Shown piece by piece: positions 1 to 7,958 of a stretch of 64,000 nt of DNA. Source of the DNA: Bacillota bacterium. GTDB taxonomy: Bacteria > Bacillota > Bacilli > Paenibacillales > NBRC-103111. How positions within the stretch are numbered: the stretch's first letter is position 1; each line of letters starts with the position of its first letter. Location: NCBI GenBank assembly GCA_023388055.1, contig JAEWGW010000004.1, forward strand, positions 124,001 through 188,000, read 5' to 3'. The notes below the pieces were generated by a model that was not told the DNA's origin, made no database searches, and saw only the letters and a list, made by a program, of their open reading frames with translations. The position numbers were made by a program, and so were the translations under genes.

Positions 1-852
1 ATCAAGCAGCCCGGCTTGCGCAATCCGTTGTTATACGGCGGGTACCCGTCCTATTTGCTGGTCTTTTTTATCCTCACCTTTATTACCGAAGGCACGGTCT
101 ATTATCTGATGAACGGATTGTTTTTCCTCACGGTTACGGCCGCCGTACTACTTTGTATCCGCAGATCCGTGACCTGGGTATATGTCATCAGTCTGGTTTT
201 CTGGACCGCCTTCCTGGTGTACAAATATTACGATTTGGCCTGGAAGCTGCTCCACAAATCCTTCAGTTTGGCCTTGGCGGGTTTGATCCTGCTGGGGCTG
301 ACCATGTGGTACGAAAGGAGACGGGGAGGCAGCGGAGATCAGCCCGCTCTGCGCACAAGCCAGCGGCGTACTGCCGTATGGCTCCTGGCTGTGGTAACCC
401 TGCTGCAGCTCGGCATCCTGTCGGCGCAAACCGCCCGCAGTGAATGGCTGTTGGCCCATGGCCAAACCATTAAGCTGGAATTAGCGCCGGTGGACCCCCG
501 CTCCATGCTGCAGGGGGATTACGTGATCCTCTCCTACGAGATTTCCCGTCCCAAATGGGAGGATGCGGAATGGAAGAGGCTGGAGTCCAAAACCAAAACA
601 GCTCTGGTGCTTGCACCCGATGAAGCGGGTGTTTACCGGCTGGAGCGGCTGTATGAGGAAGAAAGTCCCCTGCGGGAAGGGGAGGTGCTGATCCGTGGCA
701 AATGGGACGGATACCGCGGCTTTGATTTTGGCATCGAGCATTATTTTATCCCCGAGGGTACAGGTATCGATCTGGTCGATGAGGTCCGTTACGCGGAGGT
801 GAAGCTGTCTTCTAATGGGGATGCCATGCTGGTGCGGCTGACAAATGAATAG
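1..852 (+). CDS. GDYXXLXY-domain membrane protein, 5' end outside window
   Basis: The reading frame is open to the first base, so the true start probably lies upstream; a TTG at 16 has no convincing ribosome binding site. The visible part begins with several hydrophobic segments (four or so in the first 90 residues, another near residue 120). A soluble domain of about 140 residues follows, with the motif GDYVILSY near residue 168, the signature of the GDYXXLXY family. These proteins often sit beside DUF2157/DUF4401 membrane proteins. The function is not established. It is probably a membrane protein with an extracytoplasmic C-terminal domain. Confidence 0.75.
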   Translation: MKQPGLRNPLLYGGYPSYLLVFFILTFITEGTVYYLMNGLFFLTVTAAVLLCIRRSVTWVYVISLVFWTAFLVYKYYDLAWKLLHKSFSLALAGLILLGLTMWYERRRGGSGDQPALRTSQRRTAVWLLAVVTLLQLGILSAQTARSEWLLAHGQTIKLELAPVDPRSMLQGDYVILSYEISRPKWEDAEWKRLESKTKTALVLAPDEAGVYRLERLYEEESPLREGEVLIRGKWDGYRGFDFGIEHYFIPEGTGIDLVDEVRYAEVKLSSNGDAMLVRLTNE

Positions 853-883
853 AATCATAAGGAAGCTTACTTGAATCTAAAAA

Positions 884-916
884 AACCGCCCCCGGACTCG
901 TTTCCAGGGGCGGTTC
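884..916. terminator. Hairpin terminator between convergent genes
   Basis: A GC-rich stem (AACCGCCCC pairing with GGGGCGGTT) lies between the stop of the GDYXXLXY gene and the stop of the ArsR gene. A run of A precedes it on the plus strand, giving a U-run for minus-strand transcripts. It most likely ends the ArsR operon and may act both ways. Confidence 0.7.
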
Positions 917-928
917 TGCTTATCTATC

Positions 929-1282
929 CTAAGAATTTCCCGTATCGGCGGAATCCTCCTGCTCCACGAAGGCCTTCAGGAGCGACAGCTTGTCCTCCCA
1001 ATAGGCTTCGAAGAACACCAGCCATTCCCTGACCTCCGCCAGGGGCTCCGGGCGCAGCCGGTAGCGGGTCTCCCGTCCCGTCTTCCGGGAGCGGACAAGT
1101 CCGGCATCGGACAGGACATGCAGATGTTTGTTCACAGCAGTGCGGGAGATGGGAAAATGCTCCGAAATGGCGGCAATGGGCAGCTCCTCATCCGCCAGCA
1201 ATCTCAGAAGCTTGCGCCGTGTGGGATCGGCGATGGCCTGGAACACGTCATGCTTGAGGGCAGGTGCAGCAGCCACGGTCAA
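929..1282 (-). CDS. ArsR-family winged-helix repressor
   Basis: 117 residues, a normal length for small ArsR regulators. The N-terminal part reads ADPTRRKLLRLL followed by the recognition segment ISRTAVNKHLHVLSDAGLV, typical of the winged-helix fold. No metal-binding ELCVCDL-type cysteine motif is present, so metal sensing is unlikely. It overlaps the upstream SRPBCC gene by 4 bases and is translationally coupled to it. ArsR plus SRPBCC (AHSA1-like) pairs are common in Firmicutes and Actinobacteria. The ArsR protein probably represses its own operon through the repeats at 1727-1768. Confidence 0.85.
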   Translation of the reverse strand: MTVAAAPALKHDVFQAIADPTRRKLLRLLADEELPIAAISEHFPISRTAVNKHLHVLSDAGLVRSRKTGRETRYRLRPEPLAEVREWLVFFEAYWEDKLSLLKAFVEQEDSADTGNS

Positions 1283-1704
1283 GCCTCCACATACTGGACA
1301 AGCGCCTTATGCACAAGGCTCTCCCAGCCGCCGTCCATAATGCCGCGGATAACAGGATGGGGCTGCCCGAATTCGGTGAGCTTGTCCGCCTCCCAGCCGG
1401 AATGGATGAGGGTAAACTCTGTTTTGCCATCCTCCAATGCCGCCAGCAAAAACTCCAGCTGCCAGTCCTTCCCCCAGTCGAAGCTCAGCTTGTTGGGCGG
1501 GTCCACCTCTGTCACCTTGCAGGGAGAGTCACCGAATTGCCCCGACTTGAGGACAAACTCATGTCCGGCTACAGGCTCGAAGGTATTCTCCATCCACCAG
1601 GCGGCAATACCCCGGGAGGTAGCCACCGCTTTCCAAACCTTTTCGATCGGCGCATTCAAAATAACCGTTTTCCGGATTTCCGGCATTGTTCCCTGATGCT
1701 GCAT
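1279..1704 (-). CDS. SRPBCC (AHSA1/START-like) domain protein
   Basis: 141 residues. It starts with the typical strand IRKTVILNAPIEKVWKAVAT and ends with a long helix containing GGWESLVHKALVQY, as in AHSA1-like SRPBCC proteins, which bind hydrophobic ligands in a helix-grip fold. The start ATG at 1704 has AGAGGAGG 8 bases upstream. It is the first gene of a two-gene operon with the ArsR repressor. The ligand is unknown. These pairs are often guessed to respond to stress or small hydrophobic compounds. Confidence 0.85.
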   Translation of the reverse strand: MQHQGTMPEIRKTVILNAPIEKVWKAVATSRGIAAWWMENTFEPVAGHEFVLKSGQFGDSPCKVTEVDPPNKLSFDWGKDWQLEFLLAALEDGKTEFTLIHSGWEADKLTEFGQPHPVIRGIMDGGWESLVHKALVQYVEA

Positions 1705-1726
1705 CTATGTTCCTCCTCTAATTGTG

Positions 1727-1768
1727 ACACCTATTGGTTTCATAAATATAATAACACCATATGGTTTC
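1727..1768 (-). promoter_or_regulatory. Two direct operator-like repeats upstream of the SRPBCC/ArsR operon
   Basis: ACACCTATTGGTTTC (1727-1741) and ACACCATATGGTTTC (1754-1768) match at 13 of 15 positions and are offset by 27 bases. The second contains the perfect palindrome ACCATATGGT. They lie just upstream of the SRPBCC start, where an autorepressor of the ArsR family would bind. This is inference from position and symmetry. Confidence 0.5.
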
Positions 1769-1793
1769 ACATCGCAAATGGGAGTCTTTTAAA

Positions 1794-2291
1794 TTACTTA
1801 TTTCCAAAATATTCTTTACTATCTCTTCTGGATTTTTCAGGAACTACGCGATCCAATTCAAGATTTAACCACGACAGGGTCTTACTTCGAAAGAACTCCC
1901 TCATATGATTCTCTCCCTCAAGCATGGTTACATTAATCGTGCAGGACGGATTGGTAGAACACGATGAACATGCTTGATTATCACGATATGAATAATGATT
2001 CCTCAGAATATTTTTACACTGAAAAATGGGTTTTACTCCTTCTACCGCCTCTATTACATCCCAGAATGAAATTTCTTCAGCAGGCTTGGCAAGTTTATAT
2101 CCTCCCTTTACGCCTGGCACAGAATTCACGATTCCAGCTTTGGTTAATTTTCCAAATACCTTCGAAAGATATGTCTCAGAAAGACCTTGAAATTCGGAAA
2201 GCTCTTTAATTCCTATACTATCTTCTGTTGGCGCATCTACTAAGTAAACGAGACTATGCAGAGCATACTCGACCATAACACTGTACTGCAT
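1794..2291 (-). CDS. Rrf2-family transcriptional regulator
   Basis: About 165 residues from the ATG at 2291, which gives the family-typical start MQYSVMVEYALHSLVYL; a GTG at 2303 is possible. The winged helix includes ELSEFQGLSETYLSKVFGKLTKAGIV and the wing PGVKGGYKLA. The region after residue 90 has cysteines (CKNI, QACSSCSTNPSC), as in Rrf2 proteins that carry an Fe-S cluster or sense thiol stress. It is divergent from an AhpD-like gene and probably controls it. The gene is clearly AT-richer than its neighbours, which hints at acquisition. Confidence 0.85.
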   Translation of the reverse strand: MQYSVMVEYALHSLVYLVDAPTEDSIGIKELSEFQGLSETYLSKVFGKLTKAGIVNSVPGVKGGYKLAKPAEEISFWDVIEAVEGVKPIFQCKNILRNHYSYRDNQACSSCSTNPSCTINVTMLEGENHMREFFRSKTLSWLNLELDRVVPEKSRRDSKEYFGNK

Positions 2292-2350
2292 ATATAGCAC
2301 CACTTTCTATTCTTTTACTTATTTCCTTCAAAAATAATATTATAAGCATC

Positions 2351-2363
2351 CAAAGTAACTTTG
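2351..2363. promoter_or_regulatory. Perfect 13-base palindrome CAAAGTAACTTTG
   Basis: CAAAGT-A-ACTTTG lies about 60 bases upstream of the Rrf2 start and upstream of the promoter of the divergent AhpD-like gene. A candidate Rrf2 operator, judged only from symmetry and place. Confidence 0.4.
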
Positions 2364-2392
2364 TAAAACCACCACCAAAAACTCCAAATGGT

Positions 2393-2421
2393 TTGACAAA
2401 AGAATGTGAAGGATATATATT
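2393..2421 (+). promoter_or_regulatory. Sigma-A promoter of the AhpD-like gene
   Basis: TTGACA (2393-2398) and TATATT (2416-2421) are separated by exactly 17 bases. The -35 box is consensus. Transcription should begin near 2428, giving a leader of roughly 90 bases before the ATG at 2516. Confidence 0.75.
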
Positions 2422-2437
2422 AGCTACTGTATCAATC

Positions 2438-2497
2438 GTCGATTAACATTATCGACAATGAACATCCTTTGGTAGACCTTGTAAAATACTAAAGTAT
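2438..2497 (+). promoter_or_regulatory. Two palindromes in the leader of the AhpD-like gene
   Basis: GTCGAT-N7-ATCGAC (2438-2456) begins about 10 bases after the predicted start of transcription. ATACT-AA-AGTAT (2486-2497) lies just upstream of the ribosome binding site GGAGGG. Either could be the operator of the divergent Rrf2 regulator. Confidence 0.4.
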
Positions 2498-2515
2498 CAT
2501 TTGGAGGGATAGTAC

Positions 2516-2959
2516 ATGGTACCACAGCGCCGTATTTCGTATTATGAAGTAGCACCCGAAGGTTTAAAAATCATGATGGAAATGGAGAAATATACAAAAG
2601 CATCTAGCGTTAATAGTACAATAAGAGAGCTTGTAAAAATTAGAGCATCACAAATAAATGGTTGTGCCTTTTGTATCGATACTCATACAAAAGATGCTCG
2701 AAAGATGGGCGAAACAGAGCAGCGTATTTATGGATTAAGTGCATGGGAAGAATGTAACTTCTACACTCCAATGGAAAAAGCAGCCTTGGAATTAACAGAG
2801 CATATTTCCCTGATTGCAACCAAGAAGGTTCCTGATTCCCTGTATCAAGAAGTGAGGCAGCACTTCAGTGAAAAGGAATATGTCGATTTGGTCTTGTTAA
2901 TTAATCAAATTAACAGTTGGAACCGAATCGCGATATCAATGGGAACAGTTATTGGTTAA
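2516..2959 (+). CDS. Carboxymuconolactone decarboxylase / AhpD-like peroxidase family protein
   Basis: 147 residues. It contains the AhpD-like redox motif CAFCIDTHTKDARKMG (residues near 46-61), with the CxxC and following His of the alkylhydroperoxidase core. This suggests a thiol-dependent peroxidase or related oxidoreductase rather than a true decarboxylase. The start ATG at 2516 follows TTTGGAGGG at good spacing. It is transcribed away from an Rrf2 regulator with three palindromes between them, so a thiol or oxidative-stress response is a reasonable inference. Its AT-rich codon use differs from most of the window. Confidence 0.85.
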   Translation: MVPQRRISYYEVAPEGLKIMMEMEKYTKASSVNSTIRELVKIRASQINGCAFCIDTHTKDARKMGETEQRIYGLSAWEECNFYTPMEKAALELTEHISLIATKKVPDSLYQEVRQHFSEKEYVDLVLLINQINSWNRIAISMGTVIG

Positions 2960-2973
2960 CTTTGGCACACTGG

Positions 2974-3810
2974 TTAGCGCGGCCACCGGTAAGCAGGCAC
3001 ATGACGGAGCATCGCCTGGAACAATACGCTCCATTGGCGCAGGGTCAGGGACGCTGCAGACTGGCTCCGCTCTGCTTCAGCCTCTCTCAGGGCTGCCTTC
3101 ATTTGGGCCGCGGTAAAAATCAGCTTCATCGGCTCATGGATAGGATGCCCGGCAGCACCCAGGAGAAAACCGGCAAAGGCGCAAAAACGCCCGTATTGCC
3201 CTTGAGGCAAAAGCGGCTCCTCCCTCCGCTCTGCATAAATGATGCTTCCATCCACTCTGGGCGGTGGTGAAAAGCAGGTGCGGGGGACCGGTCCTCTTTT
3301 TTCCATAAGATAATTCATCCTCCAGGCCAGCACCCGCGGATCCGTACAGCCCGATGCCGTGAACCGGATAGCTGCGCCTTTTTCCACAATAAAAGCTCCC
3401 CGCTGCATATTCCGGCTCTCCCGTCCCAAGAGCCTTTCCAACACCTCGGTGGTTATGGAAAAAGGCAGATTCGACACGGCAGTAAACGGCCGATCCGGCA
3501 GCTTCATCACTCTGAAATCCCCTTGATGCACGGTAATATGGGCAAAAGCTGCTGTTTTTGCCCGCAGGCTGCGCACAAATTCTGCATCCTGTTCCACGGC
3601 AATCACCTTGCCTGCCACAGCCAGAAGCGGCAAAGTCAAAGCCCCTTTCCCTGCTCCGATATCCAATACAGTATCTGCAGGCCCCGCCCCTGAGAGGCGG
3701 ACCAGGTCTTCAATGGTTTTCCGGTGGTGCAGCAGATGCTGCCCGGAGAAATTGGGCACGGCACGGACCGCCCCGGTGTTGGGTTTATTCCGGTTTCGTT
3801 TCATCTTCAT
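2974..3810 (-). CDS. erm: Erm-family 23S rRNA adenine N6-methyltransferase
   Basis: About 278 residues. Members of this family methylate A2058 of 23S rRNA and give macrolide, lincosamide and streptogramin B resistance. Visible features are the N-terminal PNFSGQHLLHH, the SAM motif DIGAGKG (residues 50-56), the catalytic motif NLPF (residues 114-117, usually N-I/L-P-Y/F), and FSPPPRVD in the C-terminal half. The C-terminal end HVPAYRWPR resembles the ErmD/ErmK group of Bacillus. The ATG at 3810 has GGGGAG nearby; the longer open frame upstream is leader sequence. A leader peptide and attenuator precede it. The likely group is Erm(D)-like, judged from memory of motifs. KsgA is the alternative but lacks these termini. 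Confidence 0.87.
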   Translation of the reverse strand: MKMKRNRNKPNTGAVRAVPNFSGQHLLHHRKTIEDLVRLSGAGPADTVLDIGAGKGALTLPLLAVAGKVIAVEQDAEFVRSLRAKTAAFAHITVHQGDFRVMKLPDRPFTAVSNLPFSITTEVLERLLGRESRNMQRGAFIVEKGAAIRFTASGCTDPRVLAWRMNYLMEKRGPVPRTCFSPPPRVDGSIIYAERREEPLLPQGQYGRFCAFAGFLLGAAGHPIHEPMKLIFTAAQMKAALREAEAERSQSAASLTLRQWSVLFQAMLRHVPAYRWPR

Positions 3811-3829
3811 ATCAAGCCACTCCCCGCAG

Positions 3830-3885
3830 GTTATTTCCCCGAATTCAATAAAAAAAGCAGGCATCTGCCTGCTGCGGGAATAACC
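3830..3885 (-). terminator. Attenuator region in the erm leader
   Basis: On the minus strand a stem AGCAGGC / GCCTGCT (3856-3873) is followed at once by seven T, a textbook intrinsic terminator about 40 bases before the erm start. GGTTATTCCC before it can pair with GGGGAAATAACC after it. CCCGCAG before it is also complementary to CTGCGGG, which overlaps the erm ribosome binding site. Mutually exclusive helices of this kind fit transcriptional attenuation, as described for ermK in Bacillus, perhaps with translational masking as well. Confidence 0.65.
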
Positions 3886-4114
3886 GTGGGTGGACCCCCC
3901 TATAAAAAAGACGTACCCGAATAAACCGGCCTTTTGGGCAGGTAAAGTTGAATAGCAGCACTCCACAGCATGAAACTGCGAATGCCAACAAAGAAAACGC
4001 CAAAAAGAGGCAGACCTGTCGTCCCCTCTCCCGGCGTTTCCTGTTCACGGGTATCCTCAAATGGGCAGACCGATTCCGTTTTGCTCCGCGTGCAGGCAGA
4101 GCTTTTGTACATGT

Positions 4115-4171
4115 TTAGTTGCTGCGAAGGCAATGTACAAAACGAAATCTTCCGTAAGATATAACACCCAT
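4115..4171 (-). CDS. Erm leader peptide with Arg-Phe-Arg motif
   Basis: An 18-codon open frame, MGVISYGRFRFVHCLRSN, with GGAGGG 10 bases upstream of its ATG at 4171, lies about 300 bases upstream of erm on the same strand. Residues 8-10 are R-F-R. Arg/Lys-X-Arg/Lys motifs are the known macrolide-dependent arrest motif in leader peptides such as ErmDL (which has RLRF). Ribosome stalling here would rearrange the downstream leader RNA and allow erm expression. This is inference from motif, spacing and context. Confidence 0.65.
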   Translation of the reverse strand: MGVISYGRFRFVHCLRSN

Positions 4172-4205
4172 ATGAGAACAACCCTCCGTTCCTCTAGATA
4201 GTTGC

Positions 4206-4235
4206 AGCATATCATGCCCAGACTTCTGCGGACAA
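4206..4235 (-). promoter_or_regulatory. Likely erm promoter
   Basis: On the minus strand TTGTCC (4235-4230) and TATGCT (4211-4206) are 18 bases apart, just upstream of the leader-peptide ribosome binding site and just after the stop of the GH105 gene. The leader RNA would be about 390 bases long. Confidence 0.45.
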
Positions 4236-4247
4236 AGGAAAGTTTCC

Positions 4248-5333
4248 CTATACCTGTTGTTTCGGCTCCGGCTCCAGCTTCAGCATCTCGGTGAGCATCA
4301 GAACCGGCAGCGCTTGGCCGTATGTCATGGGGCACAAGGGTATGCTGCGGTAATCATCCAATGTCCTTCCCATGCCGGTGCCGTAGGATACCTGCCCTAC
4401 CGTGCCGTCCTCACCGATTTCCCGGATAACCGCCGACGCCGCTTTTTTCCCCACCGTAAGAAAACGGGGCTCCAGATAACCAAGACGGACCGCCTTCAGA
4501 ATCCCGTAAGCAAACCCGGCTGTGCCCGAGGCTTCCACATAACTCTGCGGATCATCCAGCAGCGTATGCCACATGCCGCTTTTGTGCTGGAGCCGCTCTA
4601 GCGCAGCAGCCTGGGCCTTAAGGGCATCCAGCAGGAACCATTTGACCCCTAAATCCAGCTCCTCCGCAATGTCCAGATAATCCACCACTCCCGCCGTATA
4701 CCAGCAGTTCCCCCGGGCCCACAGCGCCTCGGCAAAATGATGCTGCCCCCGGAAGGTCCAGCCGTGGAACCAAAGCCCGGTTTTGCGGTCCGTCAAATAT
4801 TTGATGTGAACCAGAAACTGCCGAACGGACTCCGCCAGATAATCCTGCCGGTCAAACAGCTTGCCCGCCCGGGCCAGGAACAGCACTGTCATAAACAGGG
4901 TATCGTCCCACAGCTGACCTTCATTGGCCGCGCCGGACACCACATGCTGGAGCCCCTGATCCTCCGTGCGCGGCATCTCCTCCATCACCCATTGGGCCCA
5001 CTCCCGGCACAAAGCCAGGAAATCCTCCCGCCCGGTTTCCTCAGCCAGGAAGCTTAGAGTCAGCATGGGGCACATGGTGTTGACGTTCTTTTCCGGGAGG
5101 CCCCGTCTGATATTGTCCTCAAACCAGGTGATCAAAAAATCCCGTACCCCAGCTTTGCCGGTTTCCCGGTAATACGCGTACAACCCGTACAAACCTACCC
5201 CCTGGGCCCACTCCCAGGTGTCCATACGGATGATGCTGATGGGGCATTCCTCTTGCAGCCCCGTTTCATTACCCAGATGCTGCATTTTGGCAGCCACCTT
5301 ATCGGTCAGCGCACAAATGGTGTTTCTGTCCAT
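4248..5333 (-). CDS. GH88/GH105 unsaturated rhamnogalacturonyl (glucuronyl) hydrolase
   Basis: 361 residues, normal for the YteR/YesR group, which removes unsaturated uronic acid from the ends of pectin or other polysaccharide fragments made by lyases. It has an (alpha/alpha)6 barrel. The LWDDTLFM segment at residues 141-148 contains the Asp at 143 that matches the catalytic residue of YteR. There is no signal peptide, so it acts in the cytoplasm on imported oligosaccharides. Start ATG 5333 follows GGGGAGAAGAGG. A divergent AraC gene at 5505 probably activates it. Confidence 0.88.
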   Translation of the reverse strand: MDRNTICALTDKVAAKMQHLGNETGLQEECPISIIRMDTWEWAQGVGLYGLYAYYRETGKAGVRDFLITWFEDNIRRGLPEKNVNTMCPMLTLSFLAEETGREDFLALCREWAQWVMEEMPRTEDQGLQHVVSGAANEGQLWDDTLFMTVLFLARAGKLFDRQDYLAESVRQFLVHIKYLTDRKTGLWFHGWTFRGQHHFAEALWARGNCWYTAGVVDYLDIAEELDLGVKWFLLDALKAQAAALERLQHKSGMWHTLLDDPQSYVEASGTAGFAYGILKAVRLGYLEPRFLTVGKKAASAVIREIGEDGTVGQVSYGTGMGRTLDDYRSIPLCPMTYGQALPVLMLTEMLKLEPEPKQQV

Positions 5334-5504
5334 CCTCTTCTCCCCTTTGCCGTTCAGGATGGCTTCATTATACCGGGGGAGTGCCGCTGAATTATTGCAT
5401 TATTGGAGGAGTTTCTTGCTTTTTTGTGATACGCTTAGGAAAGATCCCCCGACTACATGAATCCACCGACATAGTAAACTGGCAGCACCGAAGGGAGCCT
5501 CCTT

Positions 5505-6389
5505 GTGGCAATGGACAAAATCAAAAACACCTATACCGAGGATATCCGGTTGGAGCATAATACAGGTGCGGACTGGACTATGGATTATTACCATTTCCAT
5601 AATGTGTACGAGCTTTATCTGGTGGTGACCCCCGGCGCGGAAATGTGGGTGGGCAACAAGCAGTACCTGCTGGCTCCTTATGATCTGCTGCTTCTTGGCA
5701 CCAATGATCTCCACCGGTCCATCATCCATGACAGAACTGCGTACGAACGTTATATTCTCTATTTCAATCCTTTCTCTATCACGTCCATGAATACCGGCGC
5801 CACCAATCTGCTGGAAAGCTACATGCGCCTCCGGGCAAACGGCAGCCACCGGATCAACCTGGGACAGGAGGGTGCTGCCCGGCTTACGGGGATGCTGGAG
5901 GAGCTGGGGGCGCTGGTGAAGGAAACCGGTTATGGGGCCGATGTCCGGATGCGAATCCAGCTGGCTTTAATTCTTCTGGAGCTGGAGGAGCTGACCCGCC
6001 CGGGAGCCTCCCGGGGAGACAGCCCGGAGCAGGCGCCTCCCGGCTACCTGCTCTTAAAGCCGGTTCTGGATTATGTGGAGGCCCATTATCCCGAGGAGCT
6101 CGGTACGGAGGAAACCGGGCGGCTGTTCGGGTTGAACCGGCATCAGCTGAACGAGCTGTTCCGCAATATGACGGGATTGTCCTTTCACCAATACCTGGTC
6201 CAATTCCGCATTGTAAAAGCCAAGGAGCTGCTGGAGGCGGGGAATATCTCCACCACCGAGGCTTGCCTGGAAAGCGGCTTCCGCGACTACTCCCATTTTA
6301 TCCGCACCTTCAAGGAGCTGGTGGGAATGCCGCCGGGCAAATACGCCAAACAAGCCGCTGCGGGCAAATGGCAGCCGCCTGGGGTGTAG
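5505..6389 (+). CDS. AraC-family regulator with cupin-like sensor domain
   Basis: About 294 residues. The N-terminal half (residues 20-150) is a cupin-like ligand domain with DYYHFHNVYELYLVV, and the C-terminal 100 residues carry two helix-turn-helix units ending with ESGFRDYSHFIRTFKELVGMPPGKYAK, the AraC signature. Start may be the GTG at 5505 or the ATG at 5511; the site GAAGGGAG suits either. It is divergent from the GH105 glycosidase and most likely controls it in response to a sugar. Confidence 0.88.
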   Translation: MAMDKIKNTYTEDIRLEHNTGADWTMDYYHFHNVYELYLVVTPGAEMWVGNKQYLLAPYDLLLLGTNDLHRSIIHDRTAYERYILYFNPFSITSMNTGATNLLESYMRLRANGSHRINLGQEGAARLTGMLEELGALVKETGYGADVRMRIQLALILLELEELTRPGASRGDSPEQAPPGYLLLKPVLDYVEAHYPEELGTEETGRLFGLNRHQLNELFRNMTGLSFHQYLVQFRIVKAKELLEAGNISTTEACLESGFRDYSHFIRTFKELVGMPPGKYAKQAAAGKWQPPGV

Positions 6390-6408
6390 AGAGGCGGGCA
6401 GGCCTTGG

Positions 6409-6593
6409 CTAACGGCGGCCACAGCCCTTATTTGCTGCAAATCCGCCTTGTTCAAAATCTAACGGCGGCCAGCGCTCTTATTTGGATTAAAAACGGCCAA
6501 AGCTGCCTATTTGGAGTCCAATAAGAGCACTCACTTCCGTTAGATTTTGAGAACCCCCTTTTCCCCGGAATAGCGGCTCTGGCTTCCGTTAGA
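6409..6593. repeat. Family A four-unit inverted repeat cluster (A1)
   Basis: Four copies of a unit beginning CTAACGG and ending near TATTTG. Two are direct (6409-6435, 6458-6485) and two inverted (6518-6544, 6565-6593). Pitch is 49 bases on each side and the total is about 185 bases. Unit 2 matches unit 3 (both contain GCTCTTATT), so a nested hairpin is the likely fold. It lies between the AraC and esterase genes and occupies most of this gap. Confidence 0.85.
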
Positions 6594-6737
6594 AACCTCT
6601 CCGCATCCCCTCCCGATATGAAACGGCAGTTCATCAAAAAAATTTTGCTCCATTCTGTTTCAACCTGGCGCAAAACGGGTAATGAATAGGAGTTTTGTCA
6701 CCCAGATCCGCTTCAGACCATGGAAGGAGGCGACTGA

Positions 6738-7772
6738 ATGAAAGCTCTTATTTGGCTGTTGTTAAGCGCACTGTTCGGATTCCCCGCCACAACAGACTAC
6801 TCTGCACCCATGTCAGACATTCCGTTGCCGTCCGCCACCTCTGCAGCGTCATCTGCAGAACCATCCGGCCCGGCAGCCACACCGTCACCAGCTGTTACTC
6901 CGTCCCCTTCACCGTCAGCCAAACCCGGGACACCAACAGCAACGCCATCACCAAAACCTTCTGCTTCCCCCGCCACTCAAGTAGGAGGAATTTTGAAGGA
7001 GGAAGTGCTGTCCACCTCACCCGACGTCCGCAAGCTGACGTTTAAGAGCAACGCGTTGGGCAAGGACAAGCGCTTCAACATCTACCTGCCGCCGGGTTAT
7101 GCTGCCGGAAGCGAGGCTTATCCCGTGCTGTACATGCTCCACGGCACAGGCGGCAACGAAAACCAGTGGATGCCCGACCTGGGACTGGACAAAGCCGCGG
7201 ATAAGCTCATCAGCGAAGAGCGTATCCATCCGATGATTATCGTGACGCCTGTATTTGATTTCAGCTACGGCATCAATACGGAGATCAAGGGCGCCTACGG
7301 CGATTACATCACCAAGGACCTTGTGGCTTTTGTCGATAAGCATTTCCGTACTCTGGCATCCCGGGAAAACCGGTACATAGGAGGTTTGTCCATGGGCGGT
7401 TTTGCGGCGCTGAACAATGCCTTCCAGCATCCTGACCTGTACAGCAAGGCAGGCGGTCACAGCCCCGCGCTGTGGATGGAGTATTGGGCGGATACGGGAG
7501 ATTTGAAGGATTGGCTCTACCCGGATGAGGCAGCCCGAAAAACCCGTGACCCCCTGTCCCTGGCCGAAACCCTTACCTTCGACAACCTGTCCGTTTTCCT
7601 CGACTCCGGCAAAAACGACGGCTACCGCTTCTACGAGGGTGCGGAGCTGCTCTATAACAAGCTGCTGCAAAAAGGAACCGACGTGCAATACCACCTGTGG
7701 GAGGGTGAACATACCAAGGACTACTGGAGCAGCCATGTCGAGGATTATTTATTGTTCTTTGGCGGCAAATAG
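6738..7772 (+). CDS. Secreted esterase-D-like alpha/beta hydrolase
   Basis: 344 residues. A signal peptide (residues 1-18, then the start of a low-complexity stretch) is followed by a Pro/Ser/Thr-rich linker to about residue 80. The putative esterase domain (PF00756 type) follows. The nucleophile elbow is GLSMGGFAAL and the likely catalytic His lies in EGEHTKDYW near the C terminus, with LYMLHGTGGNENQW forming the oxyanion side. Relatives include carbohydrate esterases of family 1 and enterochelin esterases. The linker suggests export and cell-wall or surface attachment. Start ATG 6738 follows GGAAGGAGG. Confidence 0.87.
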   Translation: MKALIWLLLSALFGFPATTDYSAPMSDIPLPSATSAASSAEPSGPAATPSPAVTPSPSPSAKPGTPTATPSPKPSASPATQVGGILKEEVLSTSPDVRKLTFKSNALGKDKRFNIYLPPGYAAGSEAYPVLYMLHGTGGNENQWMPDLGLDKAADKLISEERIHPMIIVTPVFDFSYGINTEIKGAYGDYITKDLVAFVDKHFRTLASRENRYIGGLSMGGFAALNNAFQHPDLYSKAGGHSPALWMEYWADTGDLKDWLYPDEAARKTRDPLSLAETLTFDNLSVFLDSGKNDGYRFYEGAELLYNKLLQKGTDVQYHLWEGEHTKDYWSSHVEDYLLFFGGK

Positions 7773-7785
7773 CGTTGGTTATCGC

Positions 7786-7816
7786 GCTAACGGAACTATG
7801 CGACTCTTAGAGGCGG
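7786..7816. repeat. Single family B repeat unit
   Basis: GCTAACGGAACT...CTCTTAG, a lone copy of the unit found four at a time at 25116-25302 and 36962-37148. It sits just after the esterase stop. Confidence 0.6.
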
Positions 7817-7899
7817 AATCCGGCGTACGGCGCCCCTGAGTTTAGCTCGATGTCCGCGACAAACGCGGCCAACAGGATGACCTACTTGTCTCCCGAACC

Positions 7900-7947
7900 A
7901 ACTCATTTATTGAGCTCCTGTTGCCCAATAAATGAGTTGTTTTTTTT
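7900..7947 (+). terminator. Strong intrinsic terminator after the esterase gene
   Basis: AACTCATTTATTG (7900-7912) pairs perfectly with CAATAAATGAGTT (7926-7938) and is followed by G and eight T. It ends transcription from the esterase side before the TetR promoter at 7959. Confidence 0.85.
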
Positions 7948-7958
7948 GCGCCACCCCC

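Noticed and set aside
3900..4181. 93-codon minus-strand frame upstream of erm as a gene
   Set aside because: It overlaps the leader-peptide frame and regulatory hairpins and lacks a ribosome site at its start; the 18-codon leader in another frame has one.
6409..6593. Insertion sequence remnants in the repeat-rich gaps
   Set aside because: No transposase fragments or target-site duplications are visible; the elements are short palindromic units.
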